DNA of 64,000 nt from Numida meleagris. Taxonomy: Eukaryota; Chordata; Aves; Galliformes; Numididae. The notes below the pieces were generated by a model. The model ran no database searches and had not been told where the DNA came from. It was given only the letters and a program-made list of their open reading frames with translations. This document shows, piece after piece, positions 21,730 to 34,900 of the stretch (position 1 is the first letter of the stretch; each line of letters opens with the position of its first letter). Location of the stretch: assembly GCF_002078875.1 (NCBI RefSeq), contig NC_034409.1, positions 101,976,671-102,040,670 of the forward strand. Reading direction: 5' to 3'. Both the position numbers and the translations under genes were made by a program.

Positions 21730-24700
21730 GTGCAGCTAAGAATAAGGAAATTCCTGTCCTGTCCTACAGATAGGATTGCATTTTATAAAGCAACATACGT
21801 AATCTTTTCTTAGGCCTGGAAGATACACTTCTAAGTCAATGCAGATGACTTTTCATAGTCATGAGCATGAAGTCAGGGGTCTTAATAGTTGAGTGCTTCT
21901 ACTTAGAGATATCCATTTTAGGGCACAGAGTAAAGAGGGATTAAGTGGTTAGACTGCTAATCAGTAACCCATAGTATGATTTTCAGCTGTCTGTAACATC
22001 CTGCTTGACCTGCAGAAAAGTCTCTACTGATTCATCAACTCTTAAAATTTTGTCATTTTTTTTACCATATGTTTTACATGTTCTATGCTATCATCTGGGC
22101 CTGCCTCATTATTGCAGGACTTATACAAGTATGTTTTTTTTTCCAGATAGGAAACATAATGGTTAAATGTTGAAATGCTTCCTGAAAATTTTGCAGTTTT
22201 CAGCCAGGAACCCTGTGGCTGTTCTCCTATAGGGTCTGATCACTTTCCAGCACTACATCATTCAAGGTGGAGTGCCAAGCTGAACTTAAATTGCGATACC
22301 CCAAACACTACTAATTTGTAATAAAAATATTTCTGAGCTCATTGAGATACATTGGTGTTATTCTCCTTACTTGATTTTCACGAAGATAGACAATAGAAGA
22401 TTCAATGCAACAGTGTTTAGGGTGTTAAAGAAATGGGATTTTACTATTGAAAACACTTTTCCAGTTTATATTCATTAAAACCATCATTTATCACTAACAA
22501 GATAGGCTGAATATTTATCTTTTCATAACTTCTGAACACCATTGTCTGATTTTTAAGGAATGACCTCTCCAGCACGTGGTTTCTCAGAACCTTGGTAAAC
22601 GTTAGCTCAGAAATTAAGTTGAGTTATTATTGCCTGACATTGTAAAGTGATACCGTGTGAGCAGTCATCCTACTAAGAAGGTGACATTCTCTGAGTCTTC
22701 AATAATTAAAATGCTGTTACTTAATTAGTCTCTCCTAATTTTCCCTCAGAAGACATCATTAGGAAGAGCATTCTCAGTGCATGCAGCATGCAAACATCAA
22801 CCAGTCTATTACTCTCTACAGCTAAGAATCCAGAGCTTGATTGTTACAGAAAACCTTTACACTGATGCTAGAACCATTGTTTCTACTGCATTTCAAGAGG
22901 CGAAATACAAGTTCAATCTGAGATTTCACCATTAAATAAACAAATACATAAAACAACAAAATAACTAACTAAATAAAAGGACATAGCAACTGAAAAACTG
23001 AAAAAGTTTGTTATTCAAACATTTTATTTCCAGAACTATCTGTCCATGAACTATCGGCTTACAAACTTGTAAGTTGGTGCTGTTGTCCCCACTGTCTGCA
23101 GTGGGTCCTAAGCTGTGGTGCATCTGCCCTGCCAGAGCTGCAGGACCACGTCAGGCAGTGCGGGGGTGCCCAGGGCCACCTGTCAGGTGATACCAGCGCA
23201 ACTGCTGCCAGTATGGCCATGGCAAAGCATTGGCTGAGGCACGTCAGGGTGGCCTGAGGAGCCAGCCGCTCTGGTTTCTGCGGGTGCCAGGGAAGCTCCT
23301 GCTGTGCAGGGCCAGGTGTAAAAGCAAGTGCCATGAAGGGCAGAGCATTGCGAGGCAGAGGAGCAAAAGCAGCACTTCACCTCGTGGGTGCCATTGTCTG
23401 CAGGCTCGCTGCCGGACCCGCTGGCAGCAGGCTCCTCTCTGGCCCAGCACTGACTCCCTGCAAGGTCTGGGCACCTGGGCCACTCCTCAGGAGGCTCTCC
23501 TTCAGCTCTTCCTGCAGGGGAGGGGCAGCCATGGCCCTTCTCTTCTGGGCAGCTCTGTTTACCCATAGCTCCAGCAGCTATGGGTAATCTCTCCTGAAGC
23601 ACAGGCTGTACTAGAAGGGTAACTAAAAATGCAGAGAAGAGTTAGTTGCGATCGGTTTGGAACTGAAAGACAGCAAGACTCAGGAACTAAGGCTTTTAAT
23701 TGCTGAAGTCAAACATGGGTATTAAAATATCTATTGTCGAGTTCAAAACTAGAGCTTAGGCTGACTAAAACAAAATATGTTGCAAATATATTGAAAGAAA
23801 TGCACTCATCACATCCTCATTTATTTTTCTGTTCCATGGATTCAAACTCATTGGATGTAACCCAAATATATTTTATCCACATTTCTAGTGCTCAGCAATG
23901 CTACCTATAAAATACCTGCAAACACACAGAGAAAGAAATTAAGGTCACAAAATTTACAGCCATCCCCATCCCCTCTGTTACCAAGGCTTACTTTATTGGA
24001 CCCTTCATCGCTCCCACCAGAACACTGTGCGAGTTGGTTCACACGTAGAGCAACTGATGTACCTTTCTGTGAGAACCAAGTGCCCCTTCCTCTGCCTGAA
24101 ATGCAGGAAGTAATGGAGATCTTCTGCAGTCATGTTGCAGTGGGATGAATCCATACACATGAAGCTGAGGAATGAAGCCTTTCATGCTCTCTGCCCCACA
24201 GACTCTGAAAGGCCCTTTCCTTCCCAGTGCTTCCACCTGAAACAGTTCTTCATTGATTACAGCACAGTTCCCTCTATGACCCCACCAAGTGCTCTCAAAC
24301 CAGTCACTTCCAACCAGTGCCCAGAGTTTCTCTGGAAAGCTGAGGGCTGCAAAGACATTGGCAGTGCCAGCGCTCTCCTCAGAAGGGGTGTGAGGTGAAC
24401 ATTTGGTTTCCTGCTCATCAGTAAAATGCTGAGTCCTTTTCTTCCTCTGTCAGTGCCCCAGCAACATCCCAAGCTGTTCCTCGATCCTGAGGAGGACCAG
24501 GAGAAGGGCAGCCCAAGGACTCAGCCAGCTCCTCCGGATCCCAAACAGAAGAGGCTCCTGCTGCAGATGGCTGACTTTCAATGTCTCCTGCCTCAGCCTG
24601 ACCAAGTCTGCACTCGCAGCCATCTCTGTGAGGAGCCACTCTTCCCTCTGCCAGTCGGCAAGCCAAATTCCACGGAACTGTCAGGGGTTCTGCTGGGAGA

Positions 24701-25795
24701 TGCTCAGACGTCACCATGGTGCCCACGTGTCATCGCAGTGACATCTCCACGCAGTGCCCAGGGCCCGGCTGGTGCAGCCGCCAGAGCAGGCGTTGCTGAC
24801 CTGCACTTGTTGCTGGTCCTGCACAGAGCCACGGGTGTTGTCAATTGAGTCAAGGAGCAAACAAAACTGTGTCTGAAGGGGATGACTTCTCACCCAGGCC
24901 CCACTTCCCCTTCCCTGTGTGGTCCACCAATCACTGTTTTCTGGCCTCCTTGACGTCCCTCCGGTTTTCAAGATGGGGCTGGGCATCAGTTTCCCAAGCA
25001 ATGTGAACAGAAGAAAATAGTGATCTGTTCCCAGTTTGTCACCATTTCTTGCACATGCTCCGTGTCTTCAACAGCACAACTTCTGCAAGGGAGTAGCTGT
25101 GTGTGCAAGCAATGCTCCACCGTGTCAGCAGTCTCCCACAGATAACATCCCTCTCTACAGGATCAAGTGCTTTATCTGTAGAGAATATTCTATGATTCTA
25201 TGGTTATACACATTAAATGTAGTTTGCAAAAGGATGGGATTAGAGCAAAAAAAGCAAAGTCAGGTCATGCAGGCCAGCAGGAATTGTTGGACCATTGAAT
25301 GATGCTCCTGGTTGAGTCAACTCTACTAAAGTAAGTAGCTTGTGGTTTAAATATTTTTTTTTCTTATTCAGCACTTCAGCTGTCCATTTCACTTAGCTTA
25401 GGGTTTTTGTTTTTTTGTTTTGTTTTGTTTTTTTGATAATTAAATTTACTCAATGTTTGTTTCTGCTTGTAAGGAGGGAAGAAGGGAACAGGGCAGTAGT
25501 CTCTCTGTGGCAGTGCTGCCTTATGCTATCTTCAATTATTTCTGGAACTGCTCTCTTGATCCAATGTATTCAATGAAGTTTATGCTAGCTACATATTTTT
25601 AAGCCAGAATACCACTAAAGCTAGAATATATGTATGTGGATATGTACATTGTTATGAACATATACATGTATATATTAATCTATATTTAACTAAAATACTC
25701 TTTCTGTTATAATCAGGAGGTATTTGGGACTCAGTGTCTAATGACTTTGACTTGGCCTTGATCTTTTTTTAGCTATTCATTTATATTCTGTGCAG
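21730..25795. other. Intergenic DNA with GC-rich block, no recognised gene
   Basis: Positions 21730-23040 are AT-rich with nothing recognised. Roughly 23060-23600 and 23980-24970 are clearly GC-rich and carry several overlapping open frames on both strands, none resembling a known protein. At 25360-25435 there is a T/TTTTG-rich tract. The region separates the divergently arranged CCT8 and MAP3K7CL. Confidence 0.5.
25187..25202 (+). repeat. Two tandem ATTCTATG octamers, CR1-type terminus
   Basis: Two perfect copies of the CR1 3'-terminal octamer. The sequence just upstream does not look like the CR1 3' UTR, so this is either the end of a very diverged copy or a different element with a CR1-like tail. 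Confidence 0.6.
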
Positions 25796-25912
25796 ACAAC
25801 GCCATGCTAGAGGACCATCCAAAGGTCAGAGGGTTGGCTATTGGCAGTTGGCTGCCCTTTCAACAGCCCAAATCTATTACTGTACACATGGAAATCCCCA
25901 GCTTATCTGTCG
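25796..25912 (+). CDS. MAP3K7CL: MAP3K7CL alternative first coding exon (long-isoform type)
   Basis: ATG at 25804 opens [16 protein letters not shown], then [17 protein letters not shown]. This matches the MLEDxPKV...PKSITV..EIPS segment of the human long isoform. A good acceptor (TTCTGTGCAG) precedes it. At the homologous exon end the bases after GTCG are GCATAT, so a GC donor would be needed to join exon 47313 in phase. The nearby GT dinucleotides are in the wrong phase. It may be functional with a GC donor or a decayed exon. Confidence 0.65.
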
Positions 25913-28900
25913 GCATATATTTGTCGAATTCTGGGATGGTAAAATTTTACAAGATCTTGGAAAGTTTGTACAAAGGACAAAATGTAAAAGGGCTTAAATT
26001 TTATTTACTTATTCTGCAGTGGGAACCTGAGAAATTAGAAAATAAGGGATAGAAAAGTGTTCGGTGATATCGTGAGTAAAATATTTGATTGTGTTTGTCA
26101 AACAGCACTAATATTTGGCCAATGAAAAAATGTGAGTATCATGTTGAGGAAAACCTGAGGATCATACCTCATTTGCAGAGAGTCACGCTTATACCTGACA
26201 CACAGAAGTGTGAACCACATAGGACTGAGCATTCAGGATGAGCCTTATTCTCTTGGTAACGGCAGCAGTAAGTTACATAATCTTTTTCTAGACTGTGCTT
26301 ATCTCACCTGTTACAAAATGAGGAGTGCTCTAATCAGCTAGGAGTACTTCTTAGGTCATTGGTGCAAAGTTCCTGGGTTAAACGCTACTCGCATCCCAGG
26401 CTTATCACACTTGCTGGTACAAGCATGACAGGAAAGAAAGATTTCTTTACCATTAACGTATTTTTAACTCAATATATGAGCTTTCTGCTATAGCTAATCC
26501 AATTAGCTAGTCACTTCTTAGGTCCCCACTTCTGGGGATTTTAGAGGGGAATTATCTTTGCATGGGATGGAATTCTTTGAAAATGTTGACTTATTTTAAA
26601 ACAGCATTCACGGTTCCTCACTGAGCTAAGGATCTGTAATATTTGATTCTCTCTGCATATGTGGCAAGAGTTCAAAAGATTTTCTAATCAAACAAGACTG
26701 CAAAAGGCTGATAGTCTTAGAATGGAAGTGAATGTATTGAATTATTTTATGTTGCAGGTACTATCCAGGTATAAAATCATGATGAGCCCCTGGTACAGTA
26801 CACACCAAAACACAATCCAAGGACATCCGCTTTATGAGAGAATGCAAAATCATTGAGCTCTTTCTGGTTTTGATAACATAAGAAAGATTAATTGGGTAAA
26901 AATAACAGATCTAGATGGTGAGTTCTGTTTTGCATGAGAAAGCCAAATCCAGGATCAGTTAAGGCCTGGGGAATCATCTCTCTTCCATTTTTGAAATGGT
27001 GATATGTGAGTTTTTTTCCAGTGCATTGCACAGTATCTAGGAAATACAAACCATCTGCTATTATGTTTGGCTGCTCTTGTTGGAGGTGGGAAGAATTTAT
27101 CAGCATGTATGGGATGTGGAAACTTGGAGAACATCAAACTGAGGGGTGGGGGAAAGTCATTTTAGGCTGTACTTTCAAAAGATAGGAAATACTGGAACAG
27201 GATGGTGGGCTGAGGATTGGATAGCTAAAGACTTCTGCAGAAATAGCACTCAGTTGAAGTCATGAAGAGTAAAAGAAATCGCAACTGTTTGCAGACTCCC
27301 AGAAACAAGCTACTATCACATCTGATCAGCATTTCTTTCACTCTGCTGACACTAAATAAAGCAAATATAGCTAAGAGGTAGGATTGTGATCTCAAGACCC
27401 CAACTTAGGTTAGTTGGAACTTGGGCCATTGAGGTCTGGGATCTTTCTTCACTGTGTCCTGCCTTGACTTGGAAGCCCAATCTGGAATTTTCTAGGGGTT
27501 AGTCTAAAACAATTCTAGATGTTTAGAAAAAAGATTGAGTTTTTTCTTTTTTCAATTTTTTAATACTTTGTTTTTCTACCCAAATAATCTTAAAGACCTT
27601 GTCCAAGTAACTGAAGATTTTCTTTCTCGTATTATCTTATTATCTTATATTATCTTATTTGGGGATTAATCTTAGGTTTTGTAATTATATGTCTTCAGAA
27701 TATACCACTGAGAAATACATGAAGTCTCCAGAACTTATGTCAGTAAGAGTCTCCTGGACCAGCTGTTTCTGAATCACAGAATCATAGAATGGTTTGAGTT
27801 GGAAGAGATCTTAAAGTGTATCCAGTTCCAACACACCTGACATGGGCAGGGGCCTTTTCTACTAGGTCAGGTTACTCAAAACCCCATCCAGCCTAGTCTT
27901 GAACACTTACAGAGATGGGGTATCAGGCCCAGGGACTGCAGAGCTCTCTTCTTCCTGCTCCCAGCATAGATCGTGACCTACGAGCATGACCTAGGGAACT
28001 TCTGTGTCTCCCGTTATTTCCTGGCTGCTCTTTCAGCCCCATATATCTGCCAGCCGCTGAGCAATTGGCCTGACTCCGTGCTTGGTTGTTAATCAAAAGA
28101 ATTCAAATGACACCTTTGCAGCCCTTTCTGCCCTGCATAAACTTTCCTAGATGTAACTAAGTATAATGTCTTGCACAGTGATGCATAGTCTTTCCTACAC
28201 AATTCCTTAAGTTATTAAAGAAATATTAATAAATATTATTTTGCACTTCTGAAGAGTAGGAGATCTGATACCACATTGTATAAATAAGGAAATTATGCTG
28301 TAGTGTAATGCCAAAGGCCCTGGAATGTATCCATACCAAAATCTGGGACCATATCACAAGATTTGATTCCAATATCGCACGTTAAATCCCTAAACTGTGG
28401 TCCTGTGTCTGAACAGTAGTCACATCACCTACCGCTTAAAAAACTTGTTAAGATGAAAAATATACTATTGGTATTTAAATTACACAGTAAAGAAAAAGCA
28501 ATATTTATATTTTTATGTATTTATGTAAATGTTGTATATGGATGATTGCCTAAGCAGTGCAACACAGTTTAAATGTAAAGAATAAGCAGCAAACATTTTT
28601 TAATAACAACTTCAAAACAGATAATTGTGAATATACCAGTGTTGTAATATGTGTGCAGCAAAAGAATGGAATGGAATGGAATAGAACAGAATAGAATAGT
28701 TCACTTGGAAGGGATCTTTGAAAGACCATGTAGTCCAACTGCCTGATCAGTTCAGGGCTAACCGAAAGTTAGAGTATTTTACTGGGGACATTATCCAAAT
28801 GCTGCTTGAGCACTGACAGCCATGGGGCATCAACTGCCTCTCTAGGAAGCCTGTTCCAGTGTGTGACCATGCTCACAGCAATAAAGTTTTTCCAAATGTC

Positions 28901-31900
28901 AGTCTGAGCCTCCCCAGCGCAACTTTGTGCTGTTCCCATCCACCCAGTCATTGATTTCCAGTGAAAAGAGATCAGTGCCTCCCTCTCCACTTCCTCTGCT
29001 CAGGAAGATGCAAAGAGCAATGAGGTCACCTCTTGACCTCTTCCAGTCCAGACTAGACAGTCCAAGTGTCCTCAGCTCTCCTCGCAGGCCATGCCTTTCA
29101 GCCCTATTACCAGCCTTGCTGCCCTCCTTTGGATGTTTTCAAGAACCTTTTCATACTGTGAAGCCCAGAAATGCCACACGTGAGATTCACAGCAAATTTT
29201 CTGGTAGTCATTGTCTTGGGTGAAGATGGTCCAAAACATACACTAAAGCTTCACACTGGTTATTCTGATCCACTAGCAGATGTCCTTCTTGTCAGCCAGC
29301 TGGCAACAAGAGCAGAAGACGTTAAACCAGTGCTTGAATTGGAACACTGTGTGGCAACAAGCCATGCCACCACTCGCTCTCTTACTTTGAACATCAGCAT
29401 GCCGTGTGTACAGGAGGAAGTCATCTATGTTCCTAACAACTCCAGAAACTCTGAGAGAGCAATTGGATTGCTTGATAACTTACAAAGGCTTTGGATAGGT
29501 TGGCCCAGAAAACATCACCTTCACAGATGGAAGTGTTGGAAGGCAGAGTCCACAGAACTCTGAACCATACTGCTACATTTTTGCTTCATTAGAACTTCAT
29601 TTGCTTTAGAAATAAAAGAAGACATTGGACAATTAGACTTACTTTGTGCATGAACTCAGAAAAAACACTGTGGAATAGGATTCAGAAAGAAATCTGTCAG
29701 GAAGATGAAAAACCCAAAGCAGTCATTCAGCAATATATGATTCTATTTACGATGTTTTTGAAGAAACACGTGTAACTCCCTTTGCGCTCATAGGTAGTCT
29801 GATATCTGCCTTTCAAGCCTTCAGCTTGGAAGTTTGAACTCCAACACCTAGTGAGGTACTTCATTATGTCTCCGTGCCTCCAGTCCTCTGTGGTAGTTTG
29901 TCTTCAGTCTTGAATTTATGTTATCACTGGCATGCACAGAAGAACCACAGGAGAAAAGGTGCTATTCTGATGAGACTCATGCGAGATTGTGAAGCTGAGA
30001 GCTAGTAATTAATTTTACATACCGGGATCACAGTCCAAACAAAAATAATAAAACACAGAGCGTGTATTTCTAAGGGTGCCATCGACAGTATTTTTACTTT
30101 AAAACTAATAAAAATAAATTCTTATGCTTTATGTCTAGGTGCCTGTGCTGAATTCCAGATACATACTTTTGTTGTTTCTCCCTTAAATTCATTAGAGTGA
30201 ATCTTTTGCATAACATGGCACAGTCTCTTGGAAAATTACTGGTAATACAAACTGTTTAGAGCTACTGGTACTGGAATTAACATTTCAAGAAACATGGGCT
30301 GTATTGATAGGTGGTATTGTAAATTTTAAAAAAGTGACATTTTATTATGACTATAAAAGTGTAGGAATCAAGTGAGTAGACAGGAGTAATTTTCATTTTA
30401 GTTATTTCAATAGCAACTTTTTTTAGTTCTACACTGTGTTTAAAGATATAGTACTAAAATGGCAAACAGGGCGATGATCTGAACTGTTACACAGAATGTG
30501 CAATTTGTCCCCAAAAATGTGTTATCCCACCTACCTATCTTTTGATGCCAGTGGAGAATACTTGAGACTTCAGTCTTACATATCATAATGTTTCAACGTT
30601 TCATCTGCAATAGATGGCTACTAGTTACGACAAACTGTACACTTCTATTGGTATTCAAAGTATGATCAAAATTCACACACAGATTAAGTTTCTGCATTTT
30701 GAAAGATGAGATTATTCAACATTTTTATGAGGAACCCTTAATTCAGATAATTTAGAGATCGGTTTTCCCTGCTGCCTCCCTGCTAAGGTGGCATTTTTGT
30801 CACTCTCACAAGAGAATCAGGGTTGAGAGATCTCAAGCAGGAGCTATGGCAGCCTGAGTACAGTTGGTGTTAAGACAGTCAGCTGGTACTGACAACAGAA
30901 CTAAACAAAAGGAAGCAAATAAAAAGGAAAAAGAATTTTTTTTTTAAAAAAAAAGTGTACATGTTTAGTTTGGAGATTTCTTTTTATTCTTGGATTGTTG
31001 TGGATGACTATGTGAAGAAAATAATGAAGTTAAAACTGGGATGTCATTAGAGGACTTACACAAAAGTGGTATGGGGAATCAAGCTTGGTTTTTTTTGACA
31101 AACATTGCTGAAGCAATGGCATTTTCTAGAAGTGATTAAGGAATGTGACGTGTTAATATGCCATACTGGTGAACAGTTAGAATCAAAATAGTTAATAGGC
31201 TTCAAATGGTGAGACATTTTATTGTCTTGATCCAGTTCTCTTTGTATTGTCTTCAAAGGCTCTTTGACAGGAGATGGATGAATTTCTTGAATGTGTCCTC
31301 TAAGGGGCAGCATTGAAGAGCAGGTGTCTATCTTCTATTCAGAATATGAGGTAAGTATAAATAAGGGACTGCCAAATCAGTATTTATTCACTGTTGTCTG
31401 GAATTAAGGGTTTTCAAAGCTATTCAATATGTTTGGGAGTCATTACTGCTAGTACTGTTAAAAATCCTGTAGCAAACATATTTCAGTTAAAGTGTTAAAA
31501 CCATTGGTATAGAGCATCAGCTGCTGCTGGGGATTCTGTCACAGGTTCTTCTGGAGGCTGATTTCTTCCTGACAGCAACAAAGTTTGATGAGAGAGTGTA
31601 TTGGTTTGAAAGTCTTGTGCCTGTATCTGTGGGAGCACGATGACCTCAGCCACCATCATGTAAGTCTGTAATGTTCTGTAGTATTTCCTCCGGGTAAATT
31701 CTTAAGCAAGATAAGTTAAGCATTTCCTTAGGACAAGGCAACTGTGAGAGAGTTGTCTTTCTGTCCTAGGACAGTTGGATATGGTTTAATGACACAATCA
31801 GTAAACAGACTTTATGTATTTGTGTTTTAGTGCTTTCAGGAAAGTGCTAATGTTTCTTGCTAGCCAGTGCTAGCTTTGAACATTTGTCTGCTAATCTCTC

Positions 31901-34900
31901 AGTGCATTGCTACATACTGTCTATCCACATCCCTCTTCATCATTCCCTATTCAGATGACCTGCTGCTATTCTTCCTGTATTTAATTTCTAAAGGTTATTT
32001 GCATCTCTGTGCTGATGTGAGTGTATGTTTGCACCTGTTGATTTCTGACAACAGTGATCCTTTTCCAGTAATATTTCTAACTTCAGCTTTCATCTTACTC
32101 TTCATCCAAGAAATATTCGAGGATCTTTGGCAGCTTCCTGTCTCAGAGGTTTATGTTTTCTTCCTGTCAGCATCATTAGCTTCCCACAGTTTTTGTCTAC
32201 AGATTGCTGGAGCTTTTCAATAGTCAGACTTTAAAATGATTCAAGTTACAGTTAATTCCAGATGATCACAAGGGAGGTGAAAAAATGTCGAGTCAGCTCC
32301 TGTCATTTCACATTACCTTGACTAAGCCAATTTTTTAAAATTTATCTTTAACAGAAAAAAAAAACCACTTCTCTACTCATTTCCATGCTGATTTGAAATG
32401 CTTATCCTTATAGAGGAGATTGCATCAATAAAGAAATGTTATTTTTGTGGGTGGTGTGAAGGCACTTTTTCAATTACCATGTCAGACAAATGGAATATAT
32501 CATCTAGCTTTTCATGTCTGGCAAATTCTGAGCTTTGCAATCCAGGTGTTGGGGTTTTTTTTTGTTGTTTCTTTTTCTTTTTTTTTTTTTAAATTCTATA
32601 TGTAATGTGGAACTAAAAGAGTAACTCACCAGTGTTTATGCCTTTAAAGTAAATTCACCTTGGCAAGGAGCAGTTTCACCCTGATCAGCCTCAGTGTGAG
32701 TAAAGGGGACCAGATGTCTCCTGCAGTGGTTTGTTTTAACAATTTTTTTGCTACAGCAATAATATGCAGCAAAATCAGAAATTTTCAAAACTGGTTCCTT
32801 TTTGTGCTCAGAGGAATTTGTAAAATGAAGATTTTGCTGTATGAGCAATTTTAAGCAAAGGATTTTTTTTTTCATTTCTCCTTGGGACATCTTCCATATG
32901 ATGGAATATTTAAAGTGTATTTTTAAATAGTGACTGACAATCTGTGAAACACCATTTTAGCACGAATGAGGTCATATGCTACTAAAATACTACTTATACT
33001 AGGAAGCTGAGATGAATTGAGAGTAGCACAGCTAAAAAAGAGAAGGCAACAGGTGTTTTATTAGATAGCAGATATTGGCTTTTTTTTACATCTGTAGAAT
33101 AACTTATACTTAATCCAAAAAATTGTTACTAATTTGCTACTGAACATCAATGAATTTCAGTGTTCCTAATTTAGTGTATGTTTCTTTAAGGTGTTTTTGA
33201 TGATATCTTCTTCTAGCTTATCACCAGTTTCACAGTGTGATAAAGGATTAAAAAAATTTTTGTTTGGGTACTAAGAATTGGATGTCTAAGAGCATGCTGA
33301 AAAGGAAACAGGGCACACTATGCCCTGTCCAAAAAAATGAAATAACAGAGCTATAGGCATCCTGTAATTTTCAGAAATATGACAATAAGGTGGGTATACA
33401 GACTGTTACAAAGAAGTATTCTTTGTGTTGCAATAAATGGGAGAATAGTTTTCTTAGATACATAGATTTCAATCAACTACAGAATAGGAGAAGTGGGATG
33501 TATCTCCATCCCAGATTTACAATGTCTTTGACTACTACTTTGAGCAAATCATAGTACTGAAGCACCCTGGACTTCAATTTCTCCATCGTTTAAAATGGAT
33601 TTCTTCTCCAGTTTATTGCTGTAAAGTAGTTAAAAAAAAAAAAAAACTTTTTAAAATGTGGTATTTAAGTCTATACTGTTGTTTTTTGTAGTACTCCAAT
33701 AGTAAATACATGACAAAATGGTTATGGTCAAATCATTCGACTTGATATTTCAGATTTAATGTCCTATATATAGAGTGCCACAGTGTTCTCAGCTTCTTAA
33801 AATATGCTGCCTTACATAAAGAAGTAATTCCAGGTGACCAAGCATAGTGTAAAGCATAGAACTGATATTTAAATTAATTTAAATCACTGGATGTTTGGTT
33901 TGTACAATTTTGATATCTTAGCTCATGATTAATAGTCTTCTGGAGAAGAACCCTAGTTAGGAGTGAAGCACAGGTGTTTCCATCTTCTTTTGCAAACTGT
34001 GTATAATAATACAGGTTTAACTAGAAACACTGACATTTAAAAATATGTGTACAATGGATTCCAAACATAAAATGATTATGAACTCAATTTTCAAATACAT
34101 ATACTGTTTAAACAGAGTACAACTGAAGTGTCAGTCTGGAAATGTGGAGTGTCAGAGCTATCTGGAAAAGTCACTCCTGAGATATTCAGCCATACTTTCT
34201 GACCAAGACCCTTGCTATTATGGCTAGTGAAGATCTTGCATGTCTTAAGATTTTATGCAGAGAGCCTTTTTTAGGCTTTATTGTAATGACATGTAATGAA
34301 GCCAGCTGTACCATCTAAATGCTATCTGTCCACATAAGGCAGAAGAGATTACATAGGATCATAGAATCATTAAGGTTGGAGAAGACTTATAAGATCACCT
34401 AGTCCAGCTGTCAGCCCTCCCTACCATGCCCACTGACCATGTCCCTCAGTGCCACATCCACACGGCTCTTGAACACCTCCAGGGATGGTGACTGCACCAC
34501 CTCCCTGGGCAGCCTGTGCCACTGCCTCACCGCTCTTTCTGGGAAGAAATTGTTCCTAATATCCAACCGGAACCTCTCCTGGTCAAATTCAAGGCCCTTC
34601 CCTCTTGTCCAACCACTGTTACCTGGGAGAAGAGGCAGACCCCCACTTTGCCACAATCTCCTTTCATTCAGGTGGTTGTAGAGAGTGATGAGGTCTCCCC
34701 TGAGCCTCCTCTTCTCCAGACTGAACAACTCCAGCTCCCTCAGTCGCTCCCCATCAGACTTGTGCTCCAGACCCCTCGCAGCTTCGCTGCCCTTCTCTGG
34801 ACACACATCAGGGCCTCAATGTCTTTTTTGTAGTGAGGGGCCCAAAACTGATTTCAGTGAAACCTTGGCTCTGTGCAAACAGAAAAAAAGTATTTTTAGT

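Noticed and set aside
23059..23602. Overlapping frames of 79-139 codons on both strands in the GC-rich block
   Set aside because: Cys/Pro/Gly/Ser-rich composition, no domain, no splice context. Consistent with chance in GC-rich DNA.
29171..29563. 130-codon plus-strand frame
   Set aside because: Starts in the end of a CR1 copy and continues in unique DNA. No recognisable domain or conservation clue.
31867..32223. 118-codon plus-strand frame rich in hydrophobic residues
   Set aside because: The hydrophobicity comes from T-rich DNA. No signal of homology, no exon boundaries, inside an intron.
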